This document shows, in pieces, positions 1 through 12,533 of a stretch of DNA of 64,000 bases (positions are counted from its first letter, which is position 1; the number at the start of each line of letters is the position of its first letter). The position numbers were made by a program, and so were the translations under genes. The DNA comes from Sinonovacula constricta. Its lineage: Eukaryota; Mollusca; Bivalvia; Cardiida; Solecurtidae. Below the pieces are notes generated by a model. That model ran no database searches. It was not told the DNA's origin and saw nothing but the letters and a program-made list of their open reading frames with translations. The stretch lies in NCBI GenBank assembly GCA_007844125.1, contig CM017558.1:25625344-25689343 (forward strand). The letters are read 5' to 3'.

Positions 1-360
1 AATTTGTATGCACTACTAGCCTACTGCTGGGCAGTTTGAGTCTTAAAACTCCTTGGCCGCTCACTGGGATTATTATTATTATTTTGGTACCTGTGACGTC
101 GCATCGACACACTTATTGTCATATTGGCGACGTGCAGCTAAGTATTTGTGAAAGTAAACCCCAGACATAGGTAAAAGTTCTCGTCTGATCGCGACTCGAA
201 TTGCGTGAATTCTAGACACAGACGACAAAATTCTGAGAAAGATATTCCGCCTGACCCATATCGTCTGTGGTTGTAGCCACATTGTCCTTGGTTCTTTGTC
301 AACCAATAATAATTGCCACGGTCATTATAGTGTCGGTGCTATGAATGTCGAAAACTAAAC

Positions 361-492
361 CTTTGGCGAGGCAAGCCTCCATGTCCTCCAGTGTGGGCAC
401 CTGACCCGCCAGCTGGAGGGCGGTCCGGACTTTCTCAACACTTATCAGGCCACGCCCCTCGAAGTCCAGGTGCTGAAACGCCTCACTGAGAG
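361..492 (-). CDS. Internal exon of an unidentified EF-hand protein
   Basis: A 132-nt minus-strand exon bounded by a good acceptor (tttccttggcag, AG at 494-493) and a GT donor at 360-359. It encodes about 43 residues, starting LSEAFQHLDFEGRGLISVEK and continuing with a second helix rich in Leu and Glu. The pattern helix, D-F-E-G-R-G-L-I-S loop, helix is one EF-hand; the loop keeps the first Asp and the central Gly but lacks several acidic ligands, so calcium binding is doubtful. GC content and codon use are clearly higher than in the flanks. No further exon of this gene could be placed in the window: upstream exons would be above 500 and downstream ones below 360 or outside the window. I cannot say which EF-hand family it belongs to. 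Confidence 0.6.
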
Positions 493-614
493 CTGCCAAG
501 GAAATTGAAAGAGGATATTTGGCCAGTTTTAGATAGGTTTTAGTTCACTGGATGGTCAAGAAATTGATATTTATAAAGTAGCTACGGTTGTGTAAACATG
601 CTGTTGTTGGATAG

Positions 615-1530
615 GGACAAACTGGTGCAGTTAGTGTGAGTACAGTGCAGTTAGTGTATGTACTGTGCAATTAGTGTATGTACTGTGCAATTAGTGTGTA
701 CTGTGCAATTAGTGTATGTACTAGGCAATAAATGTGTGTCCTGTGCCATTAGTGTGTGTACTGTGTAATTAGTGTGTACTGTGCAGTTAGTGTATGTACT
801 AGGCAATAAATGTGTGTCCTGTGCCATTAGTGTGTGTACTGTGCAATTAGTGTATATACTGTGCAATAAGTGTTACGTACTCTGCAATTAGTATGCGTGC
901 TATGCAGTTAGTGTGTGTCCTGTGCTATTAATGTGAGTACTGTGCAATGTGTGTGTACTGTGCAGCTAGTGTGAGTAATGTGCAAGTATGATGTGTATTG
1001 TGCAATAAGTGTGTGTACTGTGCAATTATAGTATTTTGTGCAATTACTGTAAGCACTATGCAGTTAGTGGGTGTACTGTGCTAATAGCGTCAGTACTGTT
1101 CATTCAGTGCGAGTACTGTACAATTAGTGTGTTTATTGTGAAGTTGGTGTGTGTTAATTGCAATTAACCGGCCGTAATAGCTCAGGTGGTAGAGCGTCGG
1201 CTTGCGGATCGGGAGGTCGTGGGTTCGAACCCCGGCCGGGTCTTACCAAAGACTTTAAAGTTGGTAGTAGTGGCTTCCCTCCTAACGCTCGGGGCTAAGG
1301 GGACAGCATTACGCCTGACTCGTCGGTGTCAGTATAATGGACCGGCCGGGTTCAGTCCCTGGGCACCTCATAAGTGCCCCTGTGCTGTAATGATAGAAAT
1401 GTCGCTGCGCAGTATCGGCAAAAATGCCGGCTAATCCCAATCCCACTTTGCAATTAGTGTATACTGTTCAGTTAGTGTGTGCACTGTGCAATTAGTGTGA
1501 GAACTGTGCAGTTAGCTTGAGTACTGTACC
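615..1530. repeat. Degenerate 18-19 bp minisatellite
   Basis: Tandem units of the form tgtgcaattagtgtgtgtac, with many point and length variants, run from about 615 to 1157 and again from about 1448 to 1530. The interruption is a tRNA-derived SINE. The minus-strand open frames here (Thr/His/Tyr-rich) come from the repeat and are not genes. Confidence 0.85.
1167..1447 (+). mobile_element. tRNA-derived SINE, family A, copy 1
   Basis: The head carries pol III promoter boxes: an A box (tagctcaggtggtagagc, about 1178-1195) and a B box (gggttcgaacccc, about 1221-1233). A body of about 200 bp follows and is shared with copies at 19.1 and 49.5 kb, ending in the motif gccggctaatccc. The 9-bp sequence TTGCAATTA flanks it at 1158-1166 and 1448-1456; this fits a target-site duplication but also matches the host minisatellite. 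The plus-strand open frame of 82 codons across it is not a gene. Confidence 0.85.
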
Positions 1531-4500
1531 CTGCAATAGTGCAATATGAATTACACAGCTACTTGCATACTTATAAAATTATATATGTGTCCGTACGTGC
1601 CTCAGTATCAATTGAAAATATTCGTTTAATATCCATATGAGCGCAATTGAGCTCAGAGGTGAAAAAAGTAATTAATGTCAGTAAACATTATTTATATTAT
1701 TTTGCATGTATGCATATCGAATATCTTATGTGCATAATAACTCATTAATTATACTTATTATGCACATTAAATATTGGGTATATGTTATGTGTGCATGAAA
1801 AGTGACAGAGTACGAAGACAACATGGTACAATCTTCACCCATATTACATCGAAACATTTCGTATCTTAATAATCTTAACAATGTACACTCTCCAATGCTA
1901 GCGTGTCGCCATACACGAAGTTAGTCTATCGAATGTAGTAAAATGATACAGTCATATATTTATGAAGCATATTTCTTGCAACTTAATGAAATAAAATCTG
2001 TAAAAAAACATCTGTAAACAATCTAATACTCGATTTGAAACAGCAATTGATTAACACATATATGTAGTTAATACAAATAGTATTATTTTTAAGAACACAT
2101 TTCTCTTTTTCAATTTGTAGTTCACATTAACCATTATGTACAATTGTAAATAATGTTATTAAGCAATGCCCTACCTTGTCGCTGATCTTCAGTCAATGTC
2201 TTTGTCATTTCGGAAAAGAACGAAGAATTCACCCGTATCAACTATTGATTGAAGCCTATGTTAAAAATACCTTATTTCTATTTAATTTCAGAAAGTGAAA
2301 AACGTTCTTAAAAGACGAAAGTTTTGCACCGAATTTTGCTCTCTATAGTGCTGTGCACTCGAGAATTGAATCTGTGTGACTCGCTAAAACAATAACATTC
2401 TTCTGTTATCTTACATTGCATACAATTGACGTGAAATTTGATACACTGTAACTGTGTCGCGTGTATCAACCATTCCACTATAAGGCGGGACAAAACACTC
2501 TCCGAGACTGTTAGATGGCTTAAACAACATTGAAGTTATTAGAAGACCTGTGTACTTGAATAAGCGATAGTGCTGCCTTAACATAATAGTTTGACATAAT
2601 CACTTGACATGATGTCACACAGAGACAATAAGTTCATGGTAGTTGATTTTGCTTAAAATGTTTTGATTCCGATGCGTCTAATAAAATCAATTAATATCTA
2701 TTTTCCAAAGTACATGTTTACATTGGAAAATTTAAAATTGAATAGGCGTTTTCGATAATGCTAACTTTTAAAGTCAACAAATTGTTCACACGTAGTTTTA
2801 GTGTTATTTTGCTTAAAATATACAATAGTGTTTTAAACAATCCTTATAGAAATTCGATGTTTCCGAAATACTGCCTTATGGCGATGTTTTTATTTTGATT
2901 ATCAAATTATCGATATTTATGCTGAATTCTCTGCTGATATTTATTTTAACCTCCGGTCGTTGGACATGAGGTCATAACAACAACAACATCAACACCACCG
3001 GAAATTCAATATATGACGTGTCGGCAATTCGTATAACACATTTGATTCCATTTACTGGCATATTCCTATAGTCCTCGAGCTTGTGTAACCTCCAATTAAA
3101 ACAAAAAGAACACTTCTCACAAAAACAACACGGCTTTAATAAAAGGATCATAAGCTTCGTATAACCCAAACATTGGGTTAAAGGGCAATACCTGAAATAG
3201 AGAAGCAAATTAAAAATCACAAACGTCATCTACTAGTCAGTAAACCACATTATGATGTTGGGATAGCTGACTTCTTAATGCAGAGATCACACGTCCTTTA
3301 AGATAGGTAAATAACGGTAAGAAAACCGTGAACCATACAGCACTACCCAACGGTGTTGCCATACGTTGCCATTTTGTCGGGCTTTGTATGATCTGCATCC
3401 CATCTCTCACCCCTCTTTTTGACTTTTTAGTAATACCAGTTCTTGAAGTAATGTGCAGGTCCGGGCCTTAAATGCCTAGGAGCTACGCCACCGCCCGGGG
3501 TCACATTCACATCTTTTCCAGCGAAGCAGTACGCACTTTGTGTCAACTGCTTGATCAGCAGCCTGTTCGACTTTCTCCTTCAGAGTTTGCGTGATGGACA
3601 GCAAGTGATAACAATGTATGACGGCACCTTGGTTACGATCGATAATTTTATGGGATTTTTGTTGTGCATTGTTCTCCCTTGAAGGGCGGTACCAAGACAT
3701 ACATCGTTTCGCCAAAACGAAAGTGAACTCGTTGATTGACAACTGTTAATCGTTATATTAAATGCAAACGTATTTGAGCAAACCGTACGATCCGTTTACA
3801 CACCAAACACACAGAAGCATATTTACACATGGCAACATCACATATTAAAAGGTGGTTTGTTAGCTATGCTATAGCAAACAAAATGCGGCGCGCCGGAGAA
3901 GAAAATTAAAATCGGCTATTTAACTGTTGCTACCTTGTACGAAAATGACAACAACCACTGTGCCAGTGAAAACGTAGAAATAGAATTATTAGATCTACAA
4001 TTGAAGATTATTTAAATGAAACACGGTTACAGAGAATAAATTTAAAATGAGTGTTAAATAAAAAACACACGCTCATACAATAGTACTGAATAGTAGAAAT
4101 TTTTCGGTTTATCGCAAATTATGGTACTTGCATAGCATGTCTGTAAAATGGTGAATGCAATAAAGCGGAATCAACTGCAGTTACTTGCAGCTGATTCCCG
4201 TTTATTGCATACCGATTATGAATGAGCAAGACGATTTTGAGAAAGGAATTACACTGCTATTGTACTGGATATAGATTGAAACAAGAGGGTCATGCTTGCC
4301 CTAAATACGAGATGACCCCGACTTCCAGTATGCTTTTAAACCTAAACTCACTAGACTAAGTATACACAACCGCGTCTTTGTCATCCTGTAATCACAAGTA
4401 AGTTATGTAGTTAATCATTGAATACATTTAACTATCAAGATTGTAGACATAAAATTCTACAAAGATTTTAGTACAGCGTTCTTTTAAAGGGTTCCCACAG

Positions 4501-4596
4501 CTTTGTGACCTACTTTTTTACTTTACGCCACCTGTACGAACTCGTCCAACGTGCCTCAGTTACGAACTCATCCAGTATTCCCTATAGACACACATT
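1531..4596. other. Intergenic DNA without a recognised gene
   Basis: AT-rich single-copy-looking sequence. The only structures seen are an imperfect hairpin at 4156-4209 (arms beginning tgcaataaagcgg and ending gtttattgca) and an 88-codon minus-strand open frame at 3476-3742 with balanced composition but no recognisable domain, no start evidence and no clear splice sites. Confidence 0.5.
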
Positions 4597-5129
4597 CAAT
4601 CGTAAAACTTCGGGTATTTCCGTATGGTTCGTAAAATACACCTCGTACATAGCTCTAGAATACACCAAAGTGCGTCGCCTGAGTTAATACCCAGTATTAA
4701 AACTAAGACACACAAAGTAGATCCAAGATGGCGCCTTATTATGTCAGAGGTCTCTTGCATACCATAAAGGCCGAGGTGATCAGATTGGACACACATTCTG
4801 ACCACAATCTGATCACCTCGGCCTTTATGCTATGCAAGAGACCTCTGACATAATAAGGCGCCATCTTGGATCTACTTTGTGTGTCTTAGTTTTAATACTG
4901 GGTATTTAATGTTGACTTTTCAATTTTCCGTAAATCATATAGATTGTATTGATAAAAAAAATCGTTGTTATTGCAAGATATACTCAACTAAATGATATAT
5001 ATATAATTTGTTACTTTCTCGCGAACGGACACTGTTTCATAACTCAGGCGACGCACTTTGGTGTATTCTAGAGCTATGTACGAGGTGTATTTTACGAACC
5101 ATACGGAAATACCCGAAGTTTTACGATTG
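4597..5129. mobile_element. Nested foldback element (large inverted repeat)
   Basis: Two pairs of inverted arms. The inner pair is 4687-4787 and 4805-4905 (101 bp each, one mismatch noticed) around a 17-bp loop. The outer pair is 4597-4686 and 5040-5129 (90 bp each, no mismatch seen). On the left the arms are contiguous; on the right 134 bp (4906-5039) separate them. This looks like one about 190-bp-arm palindrome, typical of a foldback or MITE-like element, that gained an insertion on one side or lost sequence on the other. The open frames here are mirror images of each other and are not genes. Confidence 0.85.
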
Positions 5130-6075
5130 ATTCTGACCAATGTAAGTGAAGACAGGACCATAAATAATTTGTGGACGTTCTCACGTTGTGTGGTTTTTGT
5201 TTTGTTTGTTTTTAGGTTTGACATAGAGACCTAATTTAAAAGATACTAACTATACCTTTGATATTGAAAAACAATAAAAATAGTAATAACTGATCGTTTA
5301 ATTAGTGCCAAGTTACATAGCAAGGAAATATAATTGACTTGAATGCGAGCTTATGCGGACAAATTCCTTCCCGTGAATTTTCTTAGGCGGACAAACTGTT
5401 TTCCAGGAAGAATTTTGTCCTACATCTTGCATATTCCGCTGTTAAAAGGTGTTAACGCTGTGTTTCGTAAATGCAATGTTTCAAGAAATCATGGTAACAA
5501 TGTGTTTTATTATGATTTTCTAATCCCATGAACTAATGCAATGTTGTTTATGTTTGAACAAATCATCACTGTGTTACGAACATTGAGTATTAAATGGTTT
5601 GCATTTAGTTATGGTGTATCACTTAACGCTACTTATTTACGAGAAAATAACTTAAAAGGACAAAGTATTGACTCGCCATAAGTCGATATTTTATTATACA
5701 CACTGCAAGCACTGAATACTACAGTACTGATGGTTCTTTAATCATTAATACTACTACATTCGTATGTACGTACAAGTATTGACCAGTATTGACTAGTTAC
5801 AAATTCATTTAGGATTTGATGCAGACAAAAATTCTGGCCGGGTTTGGTGAAAATTGGGCCATACATTAGTCTTATAGCGTGTTCACACGGTTTTCTAGGA
5901 TTTTACCTAGTTACGTACTTTAAAGAACTAATGCAAACATTCTGATCAAGTTTGGTGAAGATTGTATCAAAATTGTTTCCTCTTTAGTGTACACAACCAA
6001 ATTATTTACACCATACAAGGGTCGATTGGGTATAAGAAAAGCTCACCTTGAGCACATGTAGATCTATAAGTTCAT
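5130..6075. other. Intergenic DNA with a dispersed-repeat fragment
   Basis: No gene recognised. About 5838-5985 holds sequence of the style ctggccgggtttggtgaaaa and gatcaagtttggtgaagatt. It resembles the dispersed repeat at 41.7-42.3 kb (caccaaacttggccagaatg type motifs, in opposite orientation). Confidence 0.4.
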
Positions 6076-9000
6076 GTATAAAGGAAACAAAGTGACACGT
6101 AAGGTATACAGGAAACAAAGTGACACGTTAAGGTATACAAGAAACAAAGTGACACGTTAAGGTATAAAGGAAACAAAGTGACACGTAAGGTATACAGGAA
6201 ACAAAGTGACATGTAAGGTATACAGGAAACAAAGTGACACGTTAAGGTATACAGGAAACAAAGTGACACGTAAGGTATACAGGAAACAAAGTGACACGTT
6301 AAGGTGTACGGGAAACAAAGTGACACGTAAGGTATACAGGAAACAAAGTGACACGTTAAGGTATACAGGAAACAAAGTGACATGTTAAGGTATACAGGAA
6401 ACAAAGTGACACGTTAAGGTATACAGGAAACAAAGTGACACGTAAGGTATACAGGAAACAAAGTGACACGTAAGGTATACAGGAAACAAAGTGACACATT
6501 AAGGTATATGGGAAACAAAGTGACACGTAAGGTATACAGGAAACAAAGTGACATGTAAGGTATACAAGAAACAAAGAGACACGTTAAGGTATACAGGAAA
6601 CAAAGAGACACATTAAGGTATACAGGAAACAAAGTGACACGTAAGGTATACAGAAAACAAAGTGACACGTAAGGTATACAGGAAACAAAGTGACACGTTA
6701 AGGTATACAAGAAACAAAGTGACACTTTAAGGTATACAAGAAACAAAGTGACACGTAATGTATACAGGAAACAAAGTGACACGTAAGGTATACAGGAAAC
6801 AAAGTGACACGTAAGGTATATAGGAAACAAAGTGACACATAACGTATATAGGAAACAAAGTGACACCTTAGGTATACAGGAAACAAAGTGACATGTAAGA
6901 TATACAGGAAACAAAGTGACACGTAAGGTATACAGGAAACAAAGTGACACGTTAAGGTATACAGGAAACAAAGTGACATGTTAAGGTATACAGGAAACAA
7001 AGTGACACGTTAAGGTATACAAGAAACAAAGTGACACATTAAGGTATACAGGAAACAAAGTGACACATTAAGGTATACAGGAAACAAAGTGACATGTTAA
7101 GGTATACAGGAAACAAAGTGACACGTTAAGGCGTACGGGAAACAAAGTGACACGTAAGGTATACAAGAAACAAAGTGACACATAAGGTATACAGGAAACA
7201 AAGTGACACGTTAAGGTATACAGGAAACAAAGTGACACGTAAGGTATACAGGAAACAAAGTGACACGTTAAGGTGTACGGGAAACAAAGTGACACGTAAG
7301 GTATACAGGAAACAAAGTGACACGTTAAGGTATACGGGAAACAAAGTGACACGTTAAGGTATAAAGGAAACAAAGAGACACGTTAAGGTATACAGGAAAA
7401 AAAGTGACACGTAAGGTATACAGAAAACAAAGTGACACGTTAAGGTATACAGGAAATAAAGTGAAACGTAAGGTATACAAGAAACAAAGTGACACGTTAA
7501 GGTATAAAGGAAACAAAGAGACACGTTAAGGTATACAGGAAACAAAGAGATACGTTAAGGTATACAGGAAACAAAGAGACACGTTAAGGTATACAGGAAA
7601 CAAAGTGACACGTAAGGTATACAGAGAACAAAGTGACACGTAAGGTATACAGGAAACAAAGTGACACGTAACGTATACAGGAAACAAAGTGACACGTTAA
7701 GGTATACAAGAAACAAAGTGACACGTTAAGGTATACAGGACACAAAGTGACACGTAAGGTATATAGGAAACAAAGTGACACGTAACGTATACAGGAAACA
7801 AAGTTACACGTAAGGTTTACAGGAAACAAAGTGACACGTTAAGGTATACAAGAAACAAAGTGACATGTTAAGGTATACAAGAAACAAAGTGACACGTAAG
7901 GTATACAGGAAACAAAGTGACACGTTAAGGTATACAAGAAACAAAGTGACACGTAAGGTATACAGGAAACAAAGTGACACGTAACGTATACAGGAAACAA
8001 CGTGACACGTTAAGGTATACAAGAAACAAAGTGACACGTAAGGTATACAGGAAACAAAGTGACACGTAAGGTATACAGGAAACAAAGTGACATGTTAAGG
8101 TATACAAGAAACAAAGTGACACGTAAGGTATACAGGAAACAAAGTGACACGTTAAGGTGTACAGGAAACAAAGAGACACGTTAAGGTATACAGGAAACAA
8201 AGTGACACGTAAGGTATACAGAGAACAAAGTGACACGTAAGGTATACAGGAAACAAAGTGACACGTTAAGGTATACAAGAAACAAAGTGACACAGTAAGG
8301 TATACAAGAAACAAAGTGACACGTTAAGGTATACAGGACACAAAGTGACACGTAAGGTATATAGGAAACAAAGTGACACGTAACGTATACAGGAAACAAA
8401 GTTACACGTAAGGTTTACAGGAAACAAAGTGACACGTTAAGGTATACAAGAAACAAAGTGACACGTTAAGGTGTACAGGAAACAAAGAGACACGTTAAGG
8501 TATACAGGAAACAAAGTGACACGTAAGGTATACAGAGAACAAAGTGACACGTAAGGTATACAGGAAACAAAGTGACACGTTAAGGTATACAAGAAACAAA
8601 GTGACACAGTAAGGTATACAAGAAACAAAGTGACACGTTAAGGTATACAGGACACAAAGTGACACGTAAGGTATATAGGAAACAAAGTGACACGTAACGT
8701 ATACAGGAAACAAAGTTACACGTAAGGTTTACAGGAAACAAAGTGACACGTTAAGGTATACAAGAAACAAAGTGACATGTTAAGGTATACAGGAAACAAA
8801 GTGACACGTAAGGTATACATGAAACAAAGTGACACGTTAAGGTATACAAGAAACAAAGTGACACGTAAGGTATACAGGAAACAAAGTGACACGTTAAGGT
8901 ATACAAGAAACAAAGTGACATGTTAAGGTATACAGGAAACAAAGTGACATGTAAGGTATACACGAAACAAAGTGACACGTTAAGGTATACAAGAAACAAA

Positions 9001-10966
9001 GTGACACGTAAGGTATACAGGAAACAAAGTGACACGTTAAGGTATACAAGAAACAAAGTGACACGTAAGGTATACAGGAAACAAAGTGACACGTAACGTA
9101 TACAGGAAACAACGTGACACGTTAAGGTATACAAGAAACAAAGTGACACGTAAGGTATACAGGAAACAAAGTGACACGTAAGGTATACAGGAAACAAAGT
9201 GACATGTTAAGGTATACAAGAAACAAAGTGACACGTAAGGTATACAGGAAACAAAGTGACACGTTAAGGTGTACGGGAAACAAAGTGACATGTAAGGTAT
9301 ACAGGAAACAAAGTGACACGTTAAGGTATACAAGAAACAAAGTGACACGTAAGGTATACAGGAAACAAAGTGACACGTAACGTATACAGGAAACAAAGTG
9401 ACACGTTAAGGTATACAAGAAACAAAGTGACACGTTAAGGTATACAGGACACAAAGTGACACGTAAGGTATATAGGAAACAAAGTGACACGTAACGTATA
9501 CAGGAAACAAAGTGACACGTAAGGTATACAGGAAACAAAGTGACACGTTAAGGTATACAAGAAACAAAGTGACACGTAAGGTATACAGGAAACAAAGTGA
9601 CACGTAAGGTATACAGGAAACAAAGTGACATGTTAAGGTATACAAGAAACAAAGTGACACGTAAGGTATACAGGAAACAAAGTGACACGTTAAGGTGTAC
9701 GGGAAACAAAGTGACATGTAAGGTATACAGGAAACAAAGTGACACGTTAAGGTATACAAGAAACAAAGTGACACGTAAGGTATACAGGAAACAAAGTGAC
9801 ACGTAACGTATACAGGAAACAAAGTGACACGTTAAGGTATACAAGAAACAAAGTGACACGTTAAGGTATACAGGACACAAAGTGACACGTAAGGTATATA
9901 GGAAACAAAGTGACACGTAACGTATACAGGAAACAAAGTGACACGTAAGGTATACAGGAAACAAAGTGACATGTTAAGGTATACAAGAAACAAAGTGACA
10001 CGTAAGGTATACAGGAAACAAAGTGACACGTAACGTATACAGGAAACAAAGTGACACATTAAGGTATACAAGAAACAAAGTGACACGTTAAGGTATACAA
10101 GAAACAAAGTGACACGTAAGGTATACAGGAAACAAAGTGACACTTAAGGTATAGAGGAAATAAAGTGACACATAACATATATAGGAAACAAAGTGACACG
10201 TAAGGTATACAGGAAACAAAGTGACATGTAAGGTATACAGGAAACAAAGTGACACGTTAAGGTATACAAGAAACAAAGTGACACGTTAAGGTATACTAGA
10301 AACAAAGTGACATGTTAAGGTATACAGGAAACAAAGTGACACGTAAGGTATATAGGAAACAAAGTGACACGTAAGGTATATAGGAAACAAAGTGACACGT
10401 AAGGTATATAGGAAACAAAGTGACACGTAACGTATACAGGAAACAAAGTGACACGTAAGGTATACAGGAAACAAAGTGACATGTAAGGTATACAGGAAAC
10501 AAGGTGACACTTAAGGTATACAGGAAACAAAGTGACACGTTAAGGTATACAGGAAACAAAGTGACACGTTAAGGTATACAAGAAACAAAGTGACACGTTA
10601 AGGTTTAAAGGAAACAAAGAGACACGTTAAGGTATACAGGAAACAAAGTGACACGTAAGGTATACAGGAAACAAAGTGACACGTAAGGTATACAGGAAAC
10701 AAAGTGACACGTAAGGTATACAGGAAACAAAGTGACATGTTAAGGTATACAAGAAACAAAGTGACACGTTAAGGTATACAAGAAACAAAGTGACTCGTTA
10801 AGGTATACAGGACACAAAGTGACACGTAAGGTATATAGGAAACAAAGTGACACGTAAGGTATACAGGAAACAAAGTGACACGTAAGGTATACAGAAAACA
10901 AAGTGACACGTTAAGGTATACAGGAAACAAAGTGATACGTTAAGGTATAAAGGAAACAAGGTGACG
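6076..10966. repeat. 4.9-kb tandem array, 28/29-bp unit
   Basis: About 170 copies of a unit of type aaggtatacaggaaacaaag followed by tgacacgt or tgacacgtt, so units are 28 or 29 bp. Identical stretches recur at larger offsets: 314 bp (for example 8181-8399 against 8495-8713), 426 bp (9122-9538 against 9548-9964), 969 bp (6157-6375 against 7126-7344) and about 1112 bp, showing multi-unit duplication. Because neither 28 nor 29 is a multiple of three and the unit has few stops on the minus strand, long hydrophobic open frames appear in all minus frames; they are by-products of the repeat. Confidence 0.95.
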
Positions 10967-12425
10967 CAAAATAAGAAATATCAAATGGACACATGTACAA
11001 ACAAAAGCGCTCGAACGGAAGCACTTACAGATTAGTAATTTTAAAGGCCGAGGAAGTATTAAACGAAGTCATATCATTTGGTGATATTTTATTTTGATTT
11101 CAGTACAGTGTGAAGCAAAACTACGCTCTATTATACGATGAACCTATCACAGTCGAGTTTCGTTAATAAATAAATAAGATGACGTGTGCACAAATAAATA
11201 AATGACATATTCATCAATAAAACAGCTGTTAAAATTAAAACAAGTACATGTGATAAGTTAAATATGCCATGTACAATATCAGTTCAGAGATAAGTAACAT
11301 GCAGCTCTGTGAACAAAATGTCATATGCGGTTTGTAATAGTCTCTCAGTTGGTTACATTCTCTCGGGGCTTCCTTGGCACACCCCTTAACCGTAAAACGT
11401 CGTAACTGTAACGTACACCTAAAATGATGTATACTAGCTTATACTAAAACACAAAGAGGTAAAAGAAAACCACAACTAAAATGTCTTAATATGTAAGAAT
11501 CATTTGCATAAATTCTTGACAGCTTTTTTTTTAAATCAGTCTAAACATAAGCTCAGAAAACCTTCTTATGTGCATGTATCAATATACTTGAACTGATAGC
11601 AATACTTTGTTTGGTGTCAGTTTAAGTAATAAAATATATTTGATATTTTTCATCTTCAATCAAGTTTCTTTGTTGAAACTTAGTAAACTTATATTTTCGA
11701 CAAACATAATACTGAATGATAGAAATAATGTTTATGACAACATGATAATGGTATACAAGATTAATCATTGTACTAAGTCACACTATGTAAAGGTTCTCTT
11801 ACAGTTGCATACATTGACACATAAAATAATTATGTGTGTTGGGATGACTGGCACAAAGGTTACAAATCTACTTTCACAAGTACAAAATAAGGAACTAAAA
11901 TAACTAAGCTTTAAAAGATACAAAGTAAGGCACATACAAGATCTACATTTATGAGGTATAGCATTCTGATATAAAAGGCACACAATGATAACAAACCAGT
12001 CAAATAACAGTAAAATGCAGTTTTCTAAATGCAAACAGTCAGTTCTATTACAGTCCATGTAACAATTTGACCATATTGTTAGATGATGCCTAGAACCCTA
12101 TAAAAAGGAGGCACAGCTGTCCATTCTTCTAGATTTCATACCTTATGCTAAACTAATGTTAAGTTTTGGCTAAGGGACTTAAAGTACACACATTACCAAA
12201 TAGACACAGTAATGTTCAAATAAATTATCTTGGCTTTAAAGTTGAAACATGATTAACAAAGCATTGAATCTACATTTATTTATCTCTTAGTGTTAGAGAG
12301 TGTTCCCACCAGGCAAAAAAAGACAACATCATCAACTTTCTTTCACCACTTATTAGGTGTGTTATATGGTCTTTAAGACTGATTGGGCTTGTAAAAGGAA
12401 AATGTTGCCAGTTATACAATTAGGA
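10967..12425. other. AT-rich intergenic DNA
   Basis: No gene, RNA or transposon end recognised. Open frames of up to 98 codons overlap on both strands, with low-complexity translations and no domain. Confidence 0.4.
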
Positions 12426-12533
12426 TGTTATATACATCATGTTATATGCATGTTGTATGATGTTATATACATCATGTTATACGGATGTTGTAGGATGTTA
12501 TATACATCATGTTATACGGATGTTGTATCACAA
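12426..12533. repeat. Short tandem repeat, about 35-bp unit, 3 copies
   Basis: Three imperfect copies of a unit built on atgttatatacatcatgtta plus acggatgttgtagg. Confidence 0.8.

Noticed and set aside
651..866. Thr/His/Tyr-rich minus-strand open frame
   Set aside because: Translation of the degenerate minisatellite, not a gene.
1167..1245. Functional tRNA gene
   Set aside because: The A and B boxes are good but the acceptor stem does not pair properly and a SINE body follows; the same head occurs in other SINE copies.
3476..3742. 88-codon minus-strand open frame with balanced composition
   Set aside because: It looked protein-like at first (KEKVEQAADQAV region), but no domain, start context or splice sites support it; a decayed transposon piece is equally possible.
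6072..10559. Many minus-strand (and a few plus-strand) open frames of 60-185 codons in the 28/29-bp array
   Set aside because: They exist because the repeat unit has few stop codons in any minus frame; they have no start or splice logic and merely echo the repeat.
6076..10966. CRISPR array
   Set aside because: The units are head-to-tail with no unique spacers, and the host is an animal; the regular 28-29-bp period is a plain tandem satellite.
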